Source: JAOTYV01 sp041557595 (GTDB taxonomy: Bacteria > Pseudomonadota > Alphaproteobacteria > UBA8366). From it: 23,302 nucleotides of DNA. The notes below the pieces were generated by a model that searched no databases, was not told the origin of the DNA, and saw only the letters and a list, made by a program, of their open reading frames with translations. Below, one piece after another: positions 8,713 through 16,355 of the stretch (within the stretch, counting starts at the first letter, position 1; each line of letters starts with the position of its first letter). The translations under genes were made by a program, and so were the position numbers. Where the stretch lies: assembly GCA_041557595.1 (NCBI GenBank), contig JBFFGE010000060.1, forward strand, positions 1 to 23,302, given 5' to 3'.

Positions 8713-9026
8713 CCGTACCGCTTACTCAACCCGCTCAACAAATTGAACAAAATATTTCAATGGCTTGCCTGTCTCTATGCCACGATGACGAATGTGCCCC
8801 CAAATGACCGCGTTTTCCAGCCAAAACGACGGTTTCCCGGCATGAAGCGGATCGGCGGCGGGTCGGCAATTCGACACACCGGGATCATCGGCACCGGATG
8901 GCCTGCCCGTATCGGGCCACCTTGTAGATTGCGGAAATCGTTGATTTTGTGCGAGGATAGCGAAAAACCGGCCTGAGTGTTTGCCGGGAAAAGACATTAT
9001 GAGGCCGATACAGGGATCGGGCCGAG
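8713..9026. promoter_or_regulatory. Divergent promoter region between mutA and the adenylate cyclase gene
   Basis: These 314 bp separate two divergent genes, so at least two promoters should lie here. The mutA-proximal part has an AT-rich segment (about 8738-8765) in otherwise GC-rich DNA. It contains a perfect 6-bp inverted repeat, ATTGAA (8742-8747) and TTCAAT (8756-8761) with an 8-nt spacer, 30-49 nt upstream of the mutA ATG. That is the right place for an operator, but 6-bp arms can occur by chance. On the cyclase side, TTGCGG-17-ish-TGCGAG around 8930-8957 is only a weak sigma-70-like match. No gene is supported in the gap. Confidence 0.45.
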
Positions 9027-11195
9027 ATGACAAAAAACGCGGCGACGCATCGCAGTTTACTACTCAAGGCGCCCCTGAATTTTAATATCATCGCGATCTT
9101 CATCGCGATCTTCCTCATGCTCGCGGGCGGCCTCATTTGGTACAATTACCGGACAAACTCCGAGCTTGCCCTGGAAGCAGCCGATTCCCTGCTGCGCAAT
9201 GTGAGCGAGAAGGTCCTGGAGCGGACCGAGAATTTTATCCAGAATCCGGTCACCCTGGTGCGCCTCACCTCGGGTTTGCCCGGTGTGACGACCCGTCCGG
9301 TCGATACCAAGCATCCGACCGTGCGGTATTTTCTCGACGCGCTAGACTCCTACAACCAGCTTTATGGATTGTTTATCGGCTACGGCAACGGCGATTTTTT
9401 TCAGACGGTCAATTTCTCGGATGTCGATTCCGTAACGCGCGAACGCCTCCTGGTTCCGGAAAACGCGCGATACGGCGTCCGGCTGATCCTGAAGGGGGCC
9501 GACGGCAAGCGGACGCAGACCTGGCGGTTTCTCGACGCGAACCGGAACGTGATCAAAGTCTTGCCGCCCACGGAAGCGACGTATGATCCGCGCGGCCGGC
9601 CCTGGTACAAATCCGCGCGTGCCAGCAACGCCCCATCGATGACCGACGCCTATATCTTCTCGAGCCTCAAGGCGCCCGGCATCACCGTTTCGCACAAAGT
9701 TCACGTGCAGCCGGATGCGGTGATGGCGGCGGACATCACACTCTCCAGACTATCGTCATTCCTGCAGTCACAGAAAGTCGGAATGTCCGGCCGCGTGCTG
9801 ATCTACAATCATCGCGACGAATTGATTGCGTATCCCGACGCCGACAAGACCGTGATGAAAGCGGTCGCGGGCACCAACGTCGTGCTTCGGCCCGTGAAAA
9901 TTTCGGAACTCAAACTGCCGGAAATTACGGAAGCCATTCGCCAATTTGACGGCCGGCCGGACGGACAGCTGGTCTATCCGGTGAACGGCGAAGACCACAT
10001 CGCCAGCGTGTCGACGCTGCAAAATGCCGTCGGTTCGACCAAGCGCGTCGCAATCGTCGTTCCGGTGGATGACTTTATCGGCCCGATCGCCGCCCACCGG
10101 ATGCGGAGCCTGTTGTTCTCATTGGTCCCGCTGTTGCTGTCGATACCGATCATCGCCTGGGTCTCGGAATGGATCGCGCGGCCGATCCGGGAAATTGTCG
10201 ATGAGACCAAGAAAATCCGCAATTTGAAGTTCGACAATTCGCAGGACGTCGTTTCGCGGGTAACCGAGATCCAGGAATTGTCCAGCTCGGTCGCCACGAT
10301 GCGGAACGCGATCGAAACCTTCGCCCATTATGTTCCGAAGGCGCTCGTGGAGCAGCTCATCCAATCGGGCAATCAACAGCAGCTCGGCGGCGAGCGCCGC
10401 CAGCTGTCGATCATGTTTACCGATGTCGCCAATTTCACCGACATGTCGGAGCAAATGTCGCCGGAAGAGTTGATGCTGAAAACGACCCGGTATTTCCAGG
10501 CGCTGGGAGAAATCGTTCTCGACAACAAGGGTTCGATCGACAAGTTCATCGGCGACGCCATCATGGCATTTTGGAATGCACCGTTGGACGACCCGAACCA
10601 TGTCGCCAATGCATGCCGGACCATGCTTCTTTGCAAAGCACGAAGCGACGAATTAAACGCCAACTGGGCGGCAAAGGGCCGGCCGATCATGCGAACGCGT
10701 TTCGGATTGCATACCGGTGAAACGGTCGTCGGAAATATCGGCTCGGCCGATCGCATGGACTATACCGCGCTTGGAGCATCGGTGAACCTGGCGGCGCGGC
10801 TGGAGGGACTGAACAAGGTATACGGCACGGAAATGTTGGTCAGCGACTCCGTATACCGCCCGGAAAAAGATGCCTGTCTTTTCCGCCCGATCGATGTCGC
10901 ACGGGTCAAGGGCATTAGCGCGCCGGTCCAAGTCTATGAACTCTGTGCGGCGCTCGACGGGCCGGAAAAAATTCTCGCCACCGCGGAACAGCGGGCGCTG
11001 TGTCGACATTGGGCGCCGATCTACGAAGACTTCTCGCGGGCCGAATGGCGCGCCGCCCGCGACGGTTTGCAACACTTCATCGCCGAATATCCGGATGATA
11101 CGGTCGCAGAAAAACATCTAAACCGGTGCTACCGGGAACTCGCGGAAACCGATCCCGCCGACATACATCCGATTTCGGCGGTGGCGCGCGATTAG
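9027..11195 (+). CDS. Membrane adenylate cyclase with periplasmic Cache-type sensor (class III)
   Basis: This 722-residue protein has TM1 at about 19-41, an extracytoplasmic region 42-360 with a double-Cache signature (YDPRGRPWYKSAR, 186-198), TM2 at about 361-380, a HAMP-like linker ~382-435, and a class III nucleotide cyclase domain ~455-640. Catalytic residues are all present: metal-binding Asp466 (FTDVANF) and Asp510 (KFIGD), adenine-selecting Lys506 and Asp578 (MDYTALG), and transition-state Asn587 and Arg591 (VNLAARLE). The Lys/Asp pair points to cAMP rather than cGMP. A helical tail (650-705, APIYEDFSRAEWRAARDG) resembles the TPR-like ending of many alphaproteobacterial cyclases. A small-molecule ligand outside the membrane probably controls cAMP output; the ligand cannot be told. 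It is divergent from mutA and apparently monocistronic. The start ATG has only a weak ribosome-binding site. Confidence 0.93.
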   Translation: MTKNAATHRSLLLKAPLNFNIIAIFIAIFLMLAGGLIWYNYRTNSELALEAADSLLRNVSEKVLERTENFIQNPVTLVRLTSGLPGVTTRPVDTKHPTVRYFLDALDSYNQLYGLFIGYGNGDFFQTVNFSDVDSVTRERLLVPENARYGVRLILKGADGKRTQTWRFLDANRNVIKVLPPTEATYDPRGRPWYKSARASNAPSMTDAYIFSSLKAPGITVSHKVHVQPDAVMAADITLSRLSSFLQSQKVGMSGRVLIYNHRDELIAYPDADKTVMKAVAGTNVVLRPVKISELKLPEITEAIRQFDGRPDGQLVYPVNGEDHIASVSTLQNAVGSTKRVAIVVPVDDFIGPIAAHRMRSLLFSLVPLLLSIPIIAWVSEWIARPIREIVDETKKIRNLKFDNSQDVVSRVTEIQELSSSVATMRNAIETFAHYVPKALVEQLIQSGNQQQLGGERRQLSIMFTDVANFTDMSEQMSPEELMLKTTRYFQALGEIVLDNKGSIDKFIGDAIMAFWNAPLDDPNHVANACRTMLLCKARSDELNANWAAKGRPIMRTRFGLHTGETVVGNIGSADRMDYTALGASVNLAARLEGLNKVYGTEMLVSDSVYRPEKDACLFRPIDVARVKGISAPVQVYELCAALDGPEKILATAEQRALCRHWAPIYEDFSRAEWRAARDGLQHFIAEYPDDTVAEKHLNRCYRELAETDPADIHPISAVARD

Positions 11196-11337
11196 AGCAA
11201 ATCCCGAGCGAATCGAAACGGTTGGTGACGACGTATTTGCGTAAAAACCAGGAGATAGACCATTTCACATGAGTCAATTTTGACAAGAAATAGTCTAGCC
11301 GGATCCTGACGTCTATTTCGACGACGCTTCCAGCGGT

Positions 11338-11646
11338 TCAATCCCGGCATTCAATCGGCAGACCGGCGGCGAACCTGCCCATATTGTAGCGCCAGTATTT
11401 TTCCAGAACGCCGGCAATGTGGTCGGGTACTTGCAAATTGGCGAGCCCGGGCGCCGCTTTGATCGGCACGGGAACGACCTGCTGATTGCCGATCCGCACG
11501 CTGATGATCTCCTCCAAGGCGAAGCGCGCATGCAGCAGCGCATCCTGTTCGGAACTACCCGTAACGTTCAACTCGGGAAAATGCGGCGCGGTCACTCGAA
11601 CCGCGCCGTTGGCGTCGTGGAAAATTTCGACCGGATAGGAAATCAT
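11338..11646 (-). CDS. Orphan HicB-like protein
   Basis: This small protein has 102 residues from the ATG at 11646; a TTG two codons upstream at 11652 is an alternative start. Residues 3-60 follow the HicB antitoxin pattern: a beta strand SYPVEIFHD, then VTAPHFPEL (the 'xxFPdlPGc' position), then TGSSEQDALLHARFALEEI and a strand ending in VVPVPIKA (the usual 'G.piP.P' ending). HicB normally neutralises the HicA mRNA interferase encoded beside it. No HicA-like small ORF is adjacent: the upstream gene is a divergent lipoprotein and the downstream one a convergent cyclase. Residues 70-102 (LQVPDHIAGVLEKYWRYNM) do not look like the usual DNA-binding tail. It may have been retained without a toxin or have another role. 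The fold assignment is fairly good; the function is unknown. Confidence 0.65.
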   Translation of the reverse strand: MISYPVEIFHDANGAVRVTAPHFPELNVTGSSEQDALLHARFALEEIISVRIGNQQVVPVPIKAAPGLANLQVPDHIAGVLEKYWRYNMGRFAAGLPIECRD

Positions 11647-11827
11647 GGGCAACTCGGATGCATTACGGATATCGCGATGATCGGCGCGTTGTCAGGTCAT
11701 TGCCGTGATTATGCCCCATTTTGATGTTACCGCTTGCGGTGCATAAGGAAAACCAGATCATACTGGTTGCCGGAACATTTCCGACACCAGTGTGACAACA
11801 GCAACCCTTGCGACACGGAAGAGGAAG

Positions 11828-12286
11828 ATGACTCGTTTCGCACTCCTTGCAATCGTCGGCGCCCTTTTCGTCGCCGGCTGCGGATCGACGCCGGGCGAGC
11901 GCTCGGTAACCGGCGCCGGGATCGGCGCCAGTGCCGGCGCCTTGCTCGGCGCGGTGACAGGTTTATCCGTCGTACACGGTGCGTTGATCGGCGCCGGCGC
12001 AGGCGGACTTACCGGCGCCTTGACGCGGACAGACCAGATCAATCTCGGCGAACCCGTTTGGAAGTGGGGTTCGGCGTCGCGCGAGGCGCGCGATACCGGC
12101 CTCGTCCGGAATATTCAGGGCGGCCTCACCCGGCTCGGATATAACCCGGGACCGGCGGACGGCGTGATGGGACAAAAAACCTTTCGGGCGATCCGACAAT
12201 ATCAGGCGCGCAGGAAACTTCCCGTGGATGGCCAGCCAAGCCGCGCACTCGAACGGCGTATCCTGAAGGAATCGAATCGCGCGTGA
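11828..12286 (+). CDS. Glycine-zipper lipoprotein with peptidoglycan-binding domain
   Basis: This is a 152-residue lipoprotein. The ATG at 11828 is preceded by GGAAGAGGAAG, a strong ribosome-binding site; an upstream ATG at 11792 would spoil the signal. The signal peptide ends in FVAG-Cys18, a lipobox, and Gly at +2 is compatible with sorting to the outer membrane. Residues 29-65 form a glycine zipper (GAGIGASAGALLGAVTG), a membrane-interacting hairpin. Residues 92-147 match the three-helix peptidoglycan-binding domain (RLGYNPGPADGVMGQKTFRA, 102-121). The layout suggests a small envelope protein linking membrane and cell wall. It is transcribed away from the HicB-like gene and is convergent with ilvA, whose stop is 10 nt from its own. 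Confidence 0.88.
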   Translation: MTRFALLAIVGALFVAGCGSTPGERSVTGAGIGASAGALLGAVTGLSVVHGALIGAGAGGLTGALTRTDQINLGEPVWKWGSASREARDTGLVRNIQGGLTRLGYNPGPADGVMGQKTFRAIRQYQARRKLPVDGQPSRALERRILKESNRA

Positions 12287-12292
12287 GCGCGA
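12277..12292. terminator. Short hairpin at the convergent lipoprotein/ilvA ends
   Basis: TCGCGC (12277-12282) and GCGCGA (12287-12292) pair perfectly around a GTGA loop. The hairpin covers the lipoprotein stop codon and sits 5 nt beyond the ilvA stop, so it could act in both directions. There is no T-run on either side and the stem is only 6 bp, so this is a weak call. Confidence 0.25.
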
Positions 12293-12296
12293 CCGG

Positions 12297-13811
12297 TTAC
12301 TTGAGAAACAACCCGTAGGCAGGATTCCCGGTCTCTTCGACCCAGGGATAGCCGATATCCTTGAGAAATGCCGACAGTTCCGTACGCTCGGCGGCCGGCA
12401 CCTGCATGCCCACCAGAACACGGCCGAAGGCATTGCCATGATTACGGTAGTGAAACAGGCTTATGTTCCAGCCATGCCGCATTTGATTCAAAAAATTGAG
12501 CAAGGCTCCCGGGCGTTCCGGGAATTCGAAACGGTACAACTTTTCGTTCGGCAATGCCTGCGCCCGCCCGCCGACCATGTAGCGAACGTGCCCCTTCGCC
12601 AATTCATTGTCGGTCATATCCAGCACCGCATAGTCATGGGCGATCAGGTGATCGACCAGATCCGTCTTGTCCTTTTCGCCATTGCGTAATTCGATGCCGA
12701 CAAAAATGTACGCGGCCTCCGCATCCGAATAGCGGTAGTTGAACTCGGTTACCGACCGTGCGCCGATGATTTGGCAGAATTGCCGAAAGCTTCCGGCTCG
12801 CTCCGGGATCGTGACGGCCAGAAGCGCTTCCCGGTGTTCGCCGATTTCCGCGCGCTCGGCAATGTGCCGCAACCGATCGAAATTCACATTGGCGCCGCAG
12901 TCGAGCGCGACCAGCGTTTTGTCCACAATCCCCTCACGTGCGACATAGGCCTTGAGGCCCGCGACGCCGAGGGCGCCGGCCGGCTCCGCTATGGATCGGG
13001 TTTCGTCGTAAATATCCTTGATTGCCGCGCAGATTTCATCGGTGTTGACCAGGATGACCTCATCGACGCATTGGCGGGCAATGCGGAACGGCTCCTTGCC
13101 GACCTGCGCCACGGCCACGCCATCGGCGAACAGGCCCACATGATTTAAGGTTACGCGCTTGCCGGCCTTCAGCGCGCCGTGCATGCAGGCCGCATCCTCC
13201 GGTTCCACTCCGATGATTTTGATATCCGGCCACAACGACTTGACGTAGGCGGCGATGCCGGCAATCAGGCCGCCGCCCCCAACGGCCACGAAAATGGCGT
13301 GAATATCCTCGCCGTGCTGACGCAGAATCTCCATCGCGATCGTCCCTTGCCCGGCAATGACATCCGGGTCGTCATAGGGATGTATGAATTTCAGTCCTTG
13401 CGCCTCGCCGAGTTGCTCCGCATGGCGGCGCGCATCGTCCACCGACGTGCCGTGCAGGACGATTTCCGCATCGAGCCGGCGCACGGCATCGATTTTGATG
13501 CGGGGCGTCGTCTCGGGCATCACGATCACTGCCCGTAGCGACAGACGGCGGGCCGAAAGCGCCACGCCCTGGGCATGATTGCCGGCCGACGCGCAGATCA
13601 CGCCGCGTTCGCGTTTTGCCGCCGGTAAATTCGCAATCTTGTTGTGCGCGCCCCGCAACTTGAACGAAAACACCGGCTGCAGGTCTTCGCGCTTCAGCAA
13701 CACGGTGTTGCCGAGCCGCTGCGACATGATCGGCATCGGGTCGAGCGGCGTTTCGCGCGCGACCTCATAGACCTTGGACTTGAGGATCCGCTCTACATAT
13801 TCTCGAGGCAT
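12297..13811 (-). CDS. ilvA: Threonine ammonia-lyase, biosynthetic type
   Basis: This 504-residue PLP enzyme deaminates threonine to 2-oxobutanoate, the first step of isoleucine synthesis. The catalytic domain shows the PLP lysine Lys51 in FSFKLRGA (48-55), SAGNHAQG (75-82) and the phosphate-binding loop GGGGLIAG (178-185). Two ACT-like regulatory domains follow (about 330-405 and 420-500, with ERAGSFRQFC and ERPGALLNFL), so the enzyme is likely feedback-controlled by isoleucine and valine as in the E. coli enzyme (514 aa). The two-domain C-terminus distinguishes it from the short catabolic TdcB type. The ATG at 13811 starts MPREYVERIL, typical of the family; the frame is open to 13859 but the extra 16 residues look spurious. 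Upstream, GGCTGCCG/CGGCAACC (13843-13861) can form a stem with a 3-nt loop in the leader; its role is unproven. Confidence 0.96.
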   Translation of the reverse strand: MPREYVERILKSKVYEVARETPLDPMPIMSQRLGNTVLLKREDLQPVFSFKLRGAHNKIANLPAAKRERGVICASAGNHAQGVALSARRLSLRAVIVMPETTPRIKIDAVRRLDAEIVLHGTSVDDARRHAEQLGEAQGLKFIHPYDDPDVIAGQGTIAMEILRQHGEDIHAIFVAVGGGGLIAGIAAYVKSLWPDIKIIGVEPEDAACMHGALKAGKRVTLNHVGLFADGVAVAQVGKEPFRIARQCVDEVILVNTDEICAAIKDIYDETRSIAEPAGALGVAGLKAYVAREGIVDKTLVALDCGANVNFDRLRHIAERAEIGEHREALLAVTIPERAGSFRQFCQIIGARSVTEFNYRYSDAEAAYIFVGIELRNGEKDKTDLVDHLIAHDYAVLDMTDNELAKGHVRYMVGGRAQALPNEKLYRFEFPERPGALLNFLNQMRHGWNISLFHYRNHGNAFGRVLVGMQVPAAERTELSAFLKDIGYPWVEETGNPAYGLFLK

Positions 13812-13917
13812 CGCCCAGCTCGTTCCATACCGTGTTCTTGACGGCTGCCGCGGCGGCAACCGCGCCGGAAGCCGGGATACTGCATGACAAGCGACGGATT
13901 AAAAGAACTAATTCCGC

Positions 13918-15111
13918 TCAGGGACGGTGCAGCCACGGCAGATGAATGATCGGATGGTTCAGCCAGCCCGCCCAATCGTAATGCAGGAATTGCGCTACGA
14001 AGATGCTCACGGCCACCGCGATCCAGATCGCGGGCACGGCGATCACGACCAGCGCCTCCAGCAGCCGTCGCCCTAATCGGCGAAGACGCCCATTGGGCGG
14101 ACGTCGTTCGGCGACGACGCCATTCGACAGGTTCAACCGTGTCAGCATCACCCGTTCCGCCGGGGCCAGATCCGTTACGGAGAGGCGGCCGCCACTCAGC
14201 GCACTCAATACGGCGCCTGCGTAGACCCGCGCGGCAACGGCGCGGGCTGCCAGAAGGGCGAGAAAACAGATGGCTGTGGCGAGCAGATACAGCGGCTCGG
14301 CCGCCTGCAGCGCACGGGCGCGGCTCATATCCTCGAACCCGGAAATAAGATGCGGAAACGCCATCGGCAATGCCCGCATACCGCCGAGCACCACCCAAAA
14401 TACCGCCAGCAACGCGGCCAATCCCAAATAGGCCGCCCGGCGCTCTGCGATCAGCAATCGAATCGGCCGCAGCTGAAAAAATGTCCGCCAGTCACCGGTG
14501 GCGGCATGGCGCGCCTGCGCCATCGGGACATAGATCATCACGATGACGAAGACCGCGATCGTCGACAATCCCAGGACCGGCCCAACCCATGCTTGTTCAT
14601 ATCCTTTGGTGAAGGAGTTCTGCCAACCGGCCCACCAGGCCAACAGCCACAACAAGCCCATCGGAAGCGTCACCGCCCAGACCGTCAACAGCGCCTGCGT
14701 GCCCAGCCGAAGATTGATCCAGAGGGATCCGCTGGCCCTCCAGAACAAATCGGCGAAGAAATTCAAAACCCGTTGCCGCTTGCCGGTAGCCTCCCGCCGC
14801 GGGCCTGCGCGGCCAATGATCCAGTTCGGCCAATCCGCGAGGCCCGCCAGACGCTCGTCCTCGCGCACGAACACGCTGAAATGTGCAGTTGGACTTCCCT
14901 CGGAACCGGCGCCCCGCCGCAGGAACCACTGGCGCATGACCATTCGCTGCTGCAGCCGGTAACTCCAGCCTACGACGAGAACGGCCGTGACCGGCGCGAA
15001 GCAAAGCAGCAGCCCGAACAACAGACGCCAAACCCGTCCCAAAAACCAAGCGGTTTTAAGAACCGCGGTCAGCAGTGGCTTAGGAGCGTCGGTCTGAGTA
15101 TCCGCAGACAT
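13918..15111 (-). CDS. Six-helix integral membrane protein of unknown function
   Basis: This 397-residue protein starts at the ATG at 15111, preceded by a strong AGGGAGGG ribosome-binding site. That start is 11 nt after the stop of the phosphatase-like gene, so the two are translationally linked. The frame is open to 15348, but that part overlaps the phosphatase gene. I see about six hydrophobic segments: 28-50, ~137-163, ~172-200, ~226-252, ~268-295 and ~350-378. There is a hydrophilic loop of about 85 residues after the first segment (HFSVFVREDERLAG). The segment VMIYVPMAQARHAATGDWRT recalls DUF4013-like membrane proteins, but I would not assign that family. No transporter or enzyme motif is visible. 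The context suggests an envelope role shared with the phosphatase-like protein. Confidence 0.85.
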   Translation of the reverse strand: MSADTQTDAPKPLLTAVLKTAWFLGRVWRLLFGLLLCFAPVTAVLVVGWSYRLQQRMVMRQWFLRRGAGSEGSPTAHFSVFVREDERLAGLADWPNWIIGRAGPRREATGKRQRVLNFFADLFWRASGSLWINLRLGTQALLTVWAVTLPMGLLWLLAWWAGWQNSFTKGYEQAWVGPVLGLSTIAVFVIVMIYVPMAQARHAATGDWRTFFQLRPIRLLIAERRAAYLGLAALLAVFWVVLGGMRALPMAFPHLISGFEDMSRARALQAAEPLYLLATAICFLALLAARAVAARVYAGAVLSALSGGRLSVTDLAPAERVMLTRLNLSNGVVAERRPPNGRLRRLGRRLLEALVVIAVPAIWIAVAVSIFVAQFLHYDWAGWLNHPIIHLPWLHRP

Positions 15112-15122
15112 CTTATCCCTCC

Positions 15123-16298
15123 CTAAAGCAATGCATCGCCCAGGACCGGGCCTTCGACATGTTGCGTCTCCATAGCCATCAACCGGCCGACGGTCGCGGC
15201 AATGCTGCTCTGTTGCACCACGCTGTCGACGATCCGATTCTTGGCGACACCGGGTCCCACGATCAGCGCCCAAATCTCGTGCGCCGAGCGGGTTCCGAAA
15301 TGATGCTGATACGGAACGGCCATCAGGGTATTGCTGTCGCGGCCGCAATCGGGAACGATCACAAACACGGTATTGTCGCGATATCCGGGTTCGCCGGCCG
15401 CCGCGGCAACCAACCGTTCGATGCCACGGTCGATTACCGCTATGCCGCGGGTATAGTGTGCCGGATTGCCCCAGTGGACATAGTCCGGATCCTGGTAGTT
15501 CACCATCATCAGGCTGGGTTGCAATTTGCGCATTGCCCGGACGGCCAATTCGGTCAACAGACTATCGCCCCGCGGGTTGATAAGACCGCTCTGGCCGAAG
15601 TGCCGGCGCCAGTCTTCCCAAAAATCTTCGATCTCGCGAACCTGTCCGCCGCCGGTTCCATCGCGCCGGTAATCGATCGCCTCCAGCTTGGCAAGCTCGC
15701 GCGCCGCGGTTGCAAGTTCCGCGTCAGTGCCCTCGTGCCGGGCGATCGTACGGCGCAGCAAATAGGTCTTGTACCGGTAGAGGCTCAAGACTTCCGACCG
15801 GTATCGCGCGCCATACTGATGATGGCTGCCGAAGGTGAAGAATTCTTCCTGGGAGCGATCTTCGCCATTGACGATCAGCGCCTGATGCGCGGGCACGGCG
15901 TAAGCCTTGCGCAGATATTCGAACAATGTCGGCACGCTGGCCTCGAAACGTTCGCCGAGAAGCTCGCCCGTCACGTCTTGGTAGGATTCATACTTGCCGG
16001 TGAGAATATGCAACGTGCCCTGGCCATGGCTGGTTTCGATGCCCTCGGCCGAATCGATTTCCATCAATGGGAATAGCGTGCCGCGCTTGGCCAGTACATC
16101 GCGTAAGTACGGGGCGTAGCTATGCGTCGGATCGATCGTCTCGCGCCGCCGGACACCGCCGCCGAAGCGAACGATGATCACTCTCGGGCCGCTATACGAT
16201 TCGGTCCGCGCCAAGGCCGGCACACCGGGTAACGCCGCAAGCGCGGCGCCCGCCAAGACAGTGCGCGAGAATTCGCGCCGATTCAAAATTGCCGCCAT
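15123..16298 (-). CDS. Tat-exported alkaline phosphatase-superfamily protein
   Basis: This 391-residue protein has a twin-arginine signal (NRREFSRT, 6-13), a hydrophobic run and a likely cleavage after ALA (~30). The mature protein shows the order of an alkaline phosphatase/sulfatase-type metallohydrolase: IIVRFGGGVRRRET (41-54), GQGTLHILTGKY (92-103) in place of the usual '..xLLTGxYP', VNYQDPDYVHWGN with YTRGIAVIDRGIERLV, then FVIVPDCGRDSN and HHFGTRSAHEIWALIVGPGV near the end. The metal-binding 'DHG' is DCG here, and the usual 'vDGlrxD' start is RFGGGVRRRET, so Thr54 is only a candidate nucleophile. I recall an uncharacterised Tat-exported branch with the same FGGGxR..ET start. The start ATG has a perfect AGGAGGGG (16307-16314). 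It lies 57 nt after the giant RTX gene and 11 nt before the membrane protein gene. Confidence 0.85.
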   Translation of the reverse strand: MAAILNRREFSRTVLAGAALAALPGVPALARTESYSGPRVIIVRFGGGVRRRETIDPTHSYAPYLRDVLAKRGTLFPLMEIDSAEGIETSHGQGTLHILTGKYESYQDVTGELLGERFEASVPTLFEYLRKAYAVPAHQALIVNGEDRSQEEFFTFGSHHQYGARYRSEVLSLYRYKTYLLRRTIARHEGTDAELATAARELAKLEAIDYRRDGTGGGQVREIEDFWEDWRRHFGQSGLINPRGDSLLTELAVRAMRKLQPSLMMVNYQDPDYVHWGNPAHYTRGIAVIDRGIERLVAAAAGEPGYRDNTVFVIVPDCGRDSNTLMAVPYQHHFGTRSAHEIWALIVGPGVAKNRIVDSVVQQSSIAATVGRLMAMETQHVEGPVLGDALL

Positions 16299-16320
16299 AA
16301 CATCCGCCCCTCCTGGATGG

Positions 16321-16342
16321 CCCGGCGAATTTATTCGCCGGG
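16321..16342. terminator. Perfect 9-bp hairpin between the RTX gene and the phosphatase-like gene
   Basis: CCCGGCGAA (16321-16329) and TTCGCCGGG (16334-16342) pair exactly around a 4-nt loop. On the minus strand the stem starts 13 nt after the RTX stop codon and ends 6 nt before the AGGAGGGG ribosome-binding site of the phosphatase-like gene. There is no U-run after it. It could be a leaky terminator or a 3'-protecting stem that makes expression of the two small genes lower than, or separate from, that of the giant gene. Confidence 0.6.
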
Positions 16343-16355
16343 ACTTGGTCCTCCG

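Noticed and set aside
11196..11240. GCAAAT/ATTTGC inverted repeat after the cyclase gene as a terminator or dispersed repeat
   Set aside because: The arms are 6 bp with a 32-nt spacer and no T-run, and no second copy was seen in the window. It recalls alphaproteobacterial intergenic repeats, but that cannot be shown here.
15112..15348. N-terminal extension of the membrane protein to 15348
   Set aside because: It overlaps the phosphatase-like coding region, and the ATG at 15111 has a strong AGGGAGGG site.
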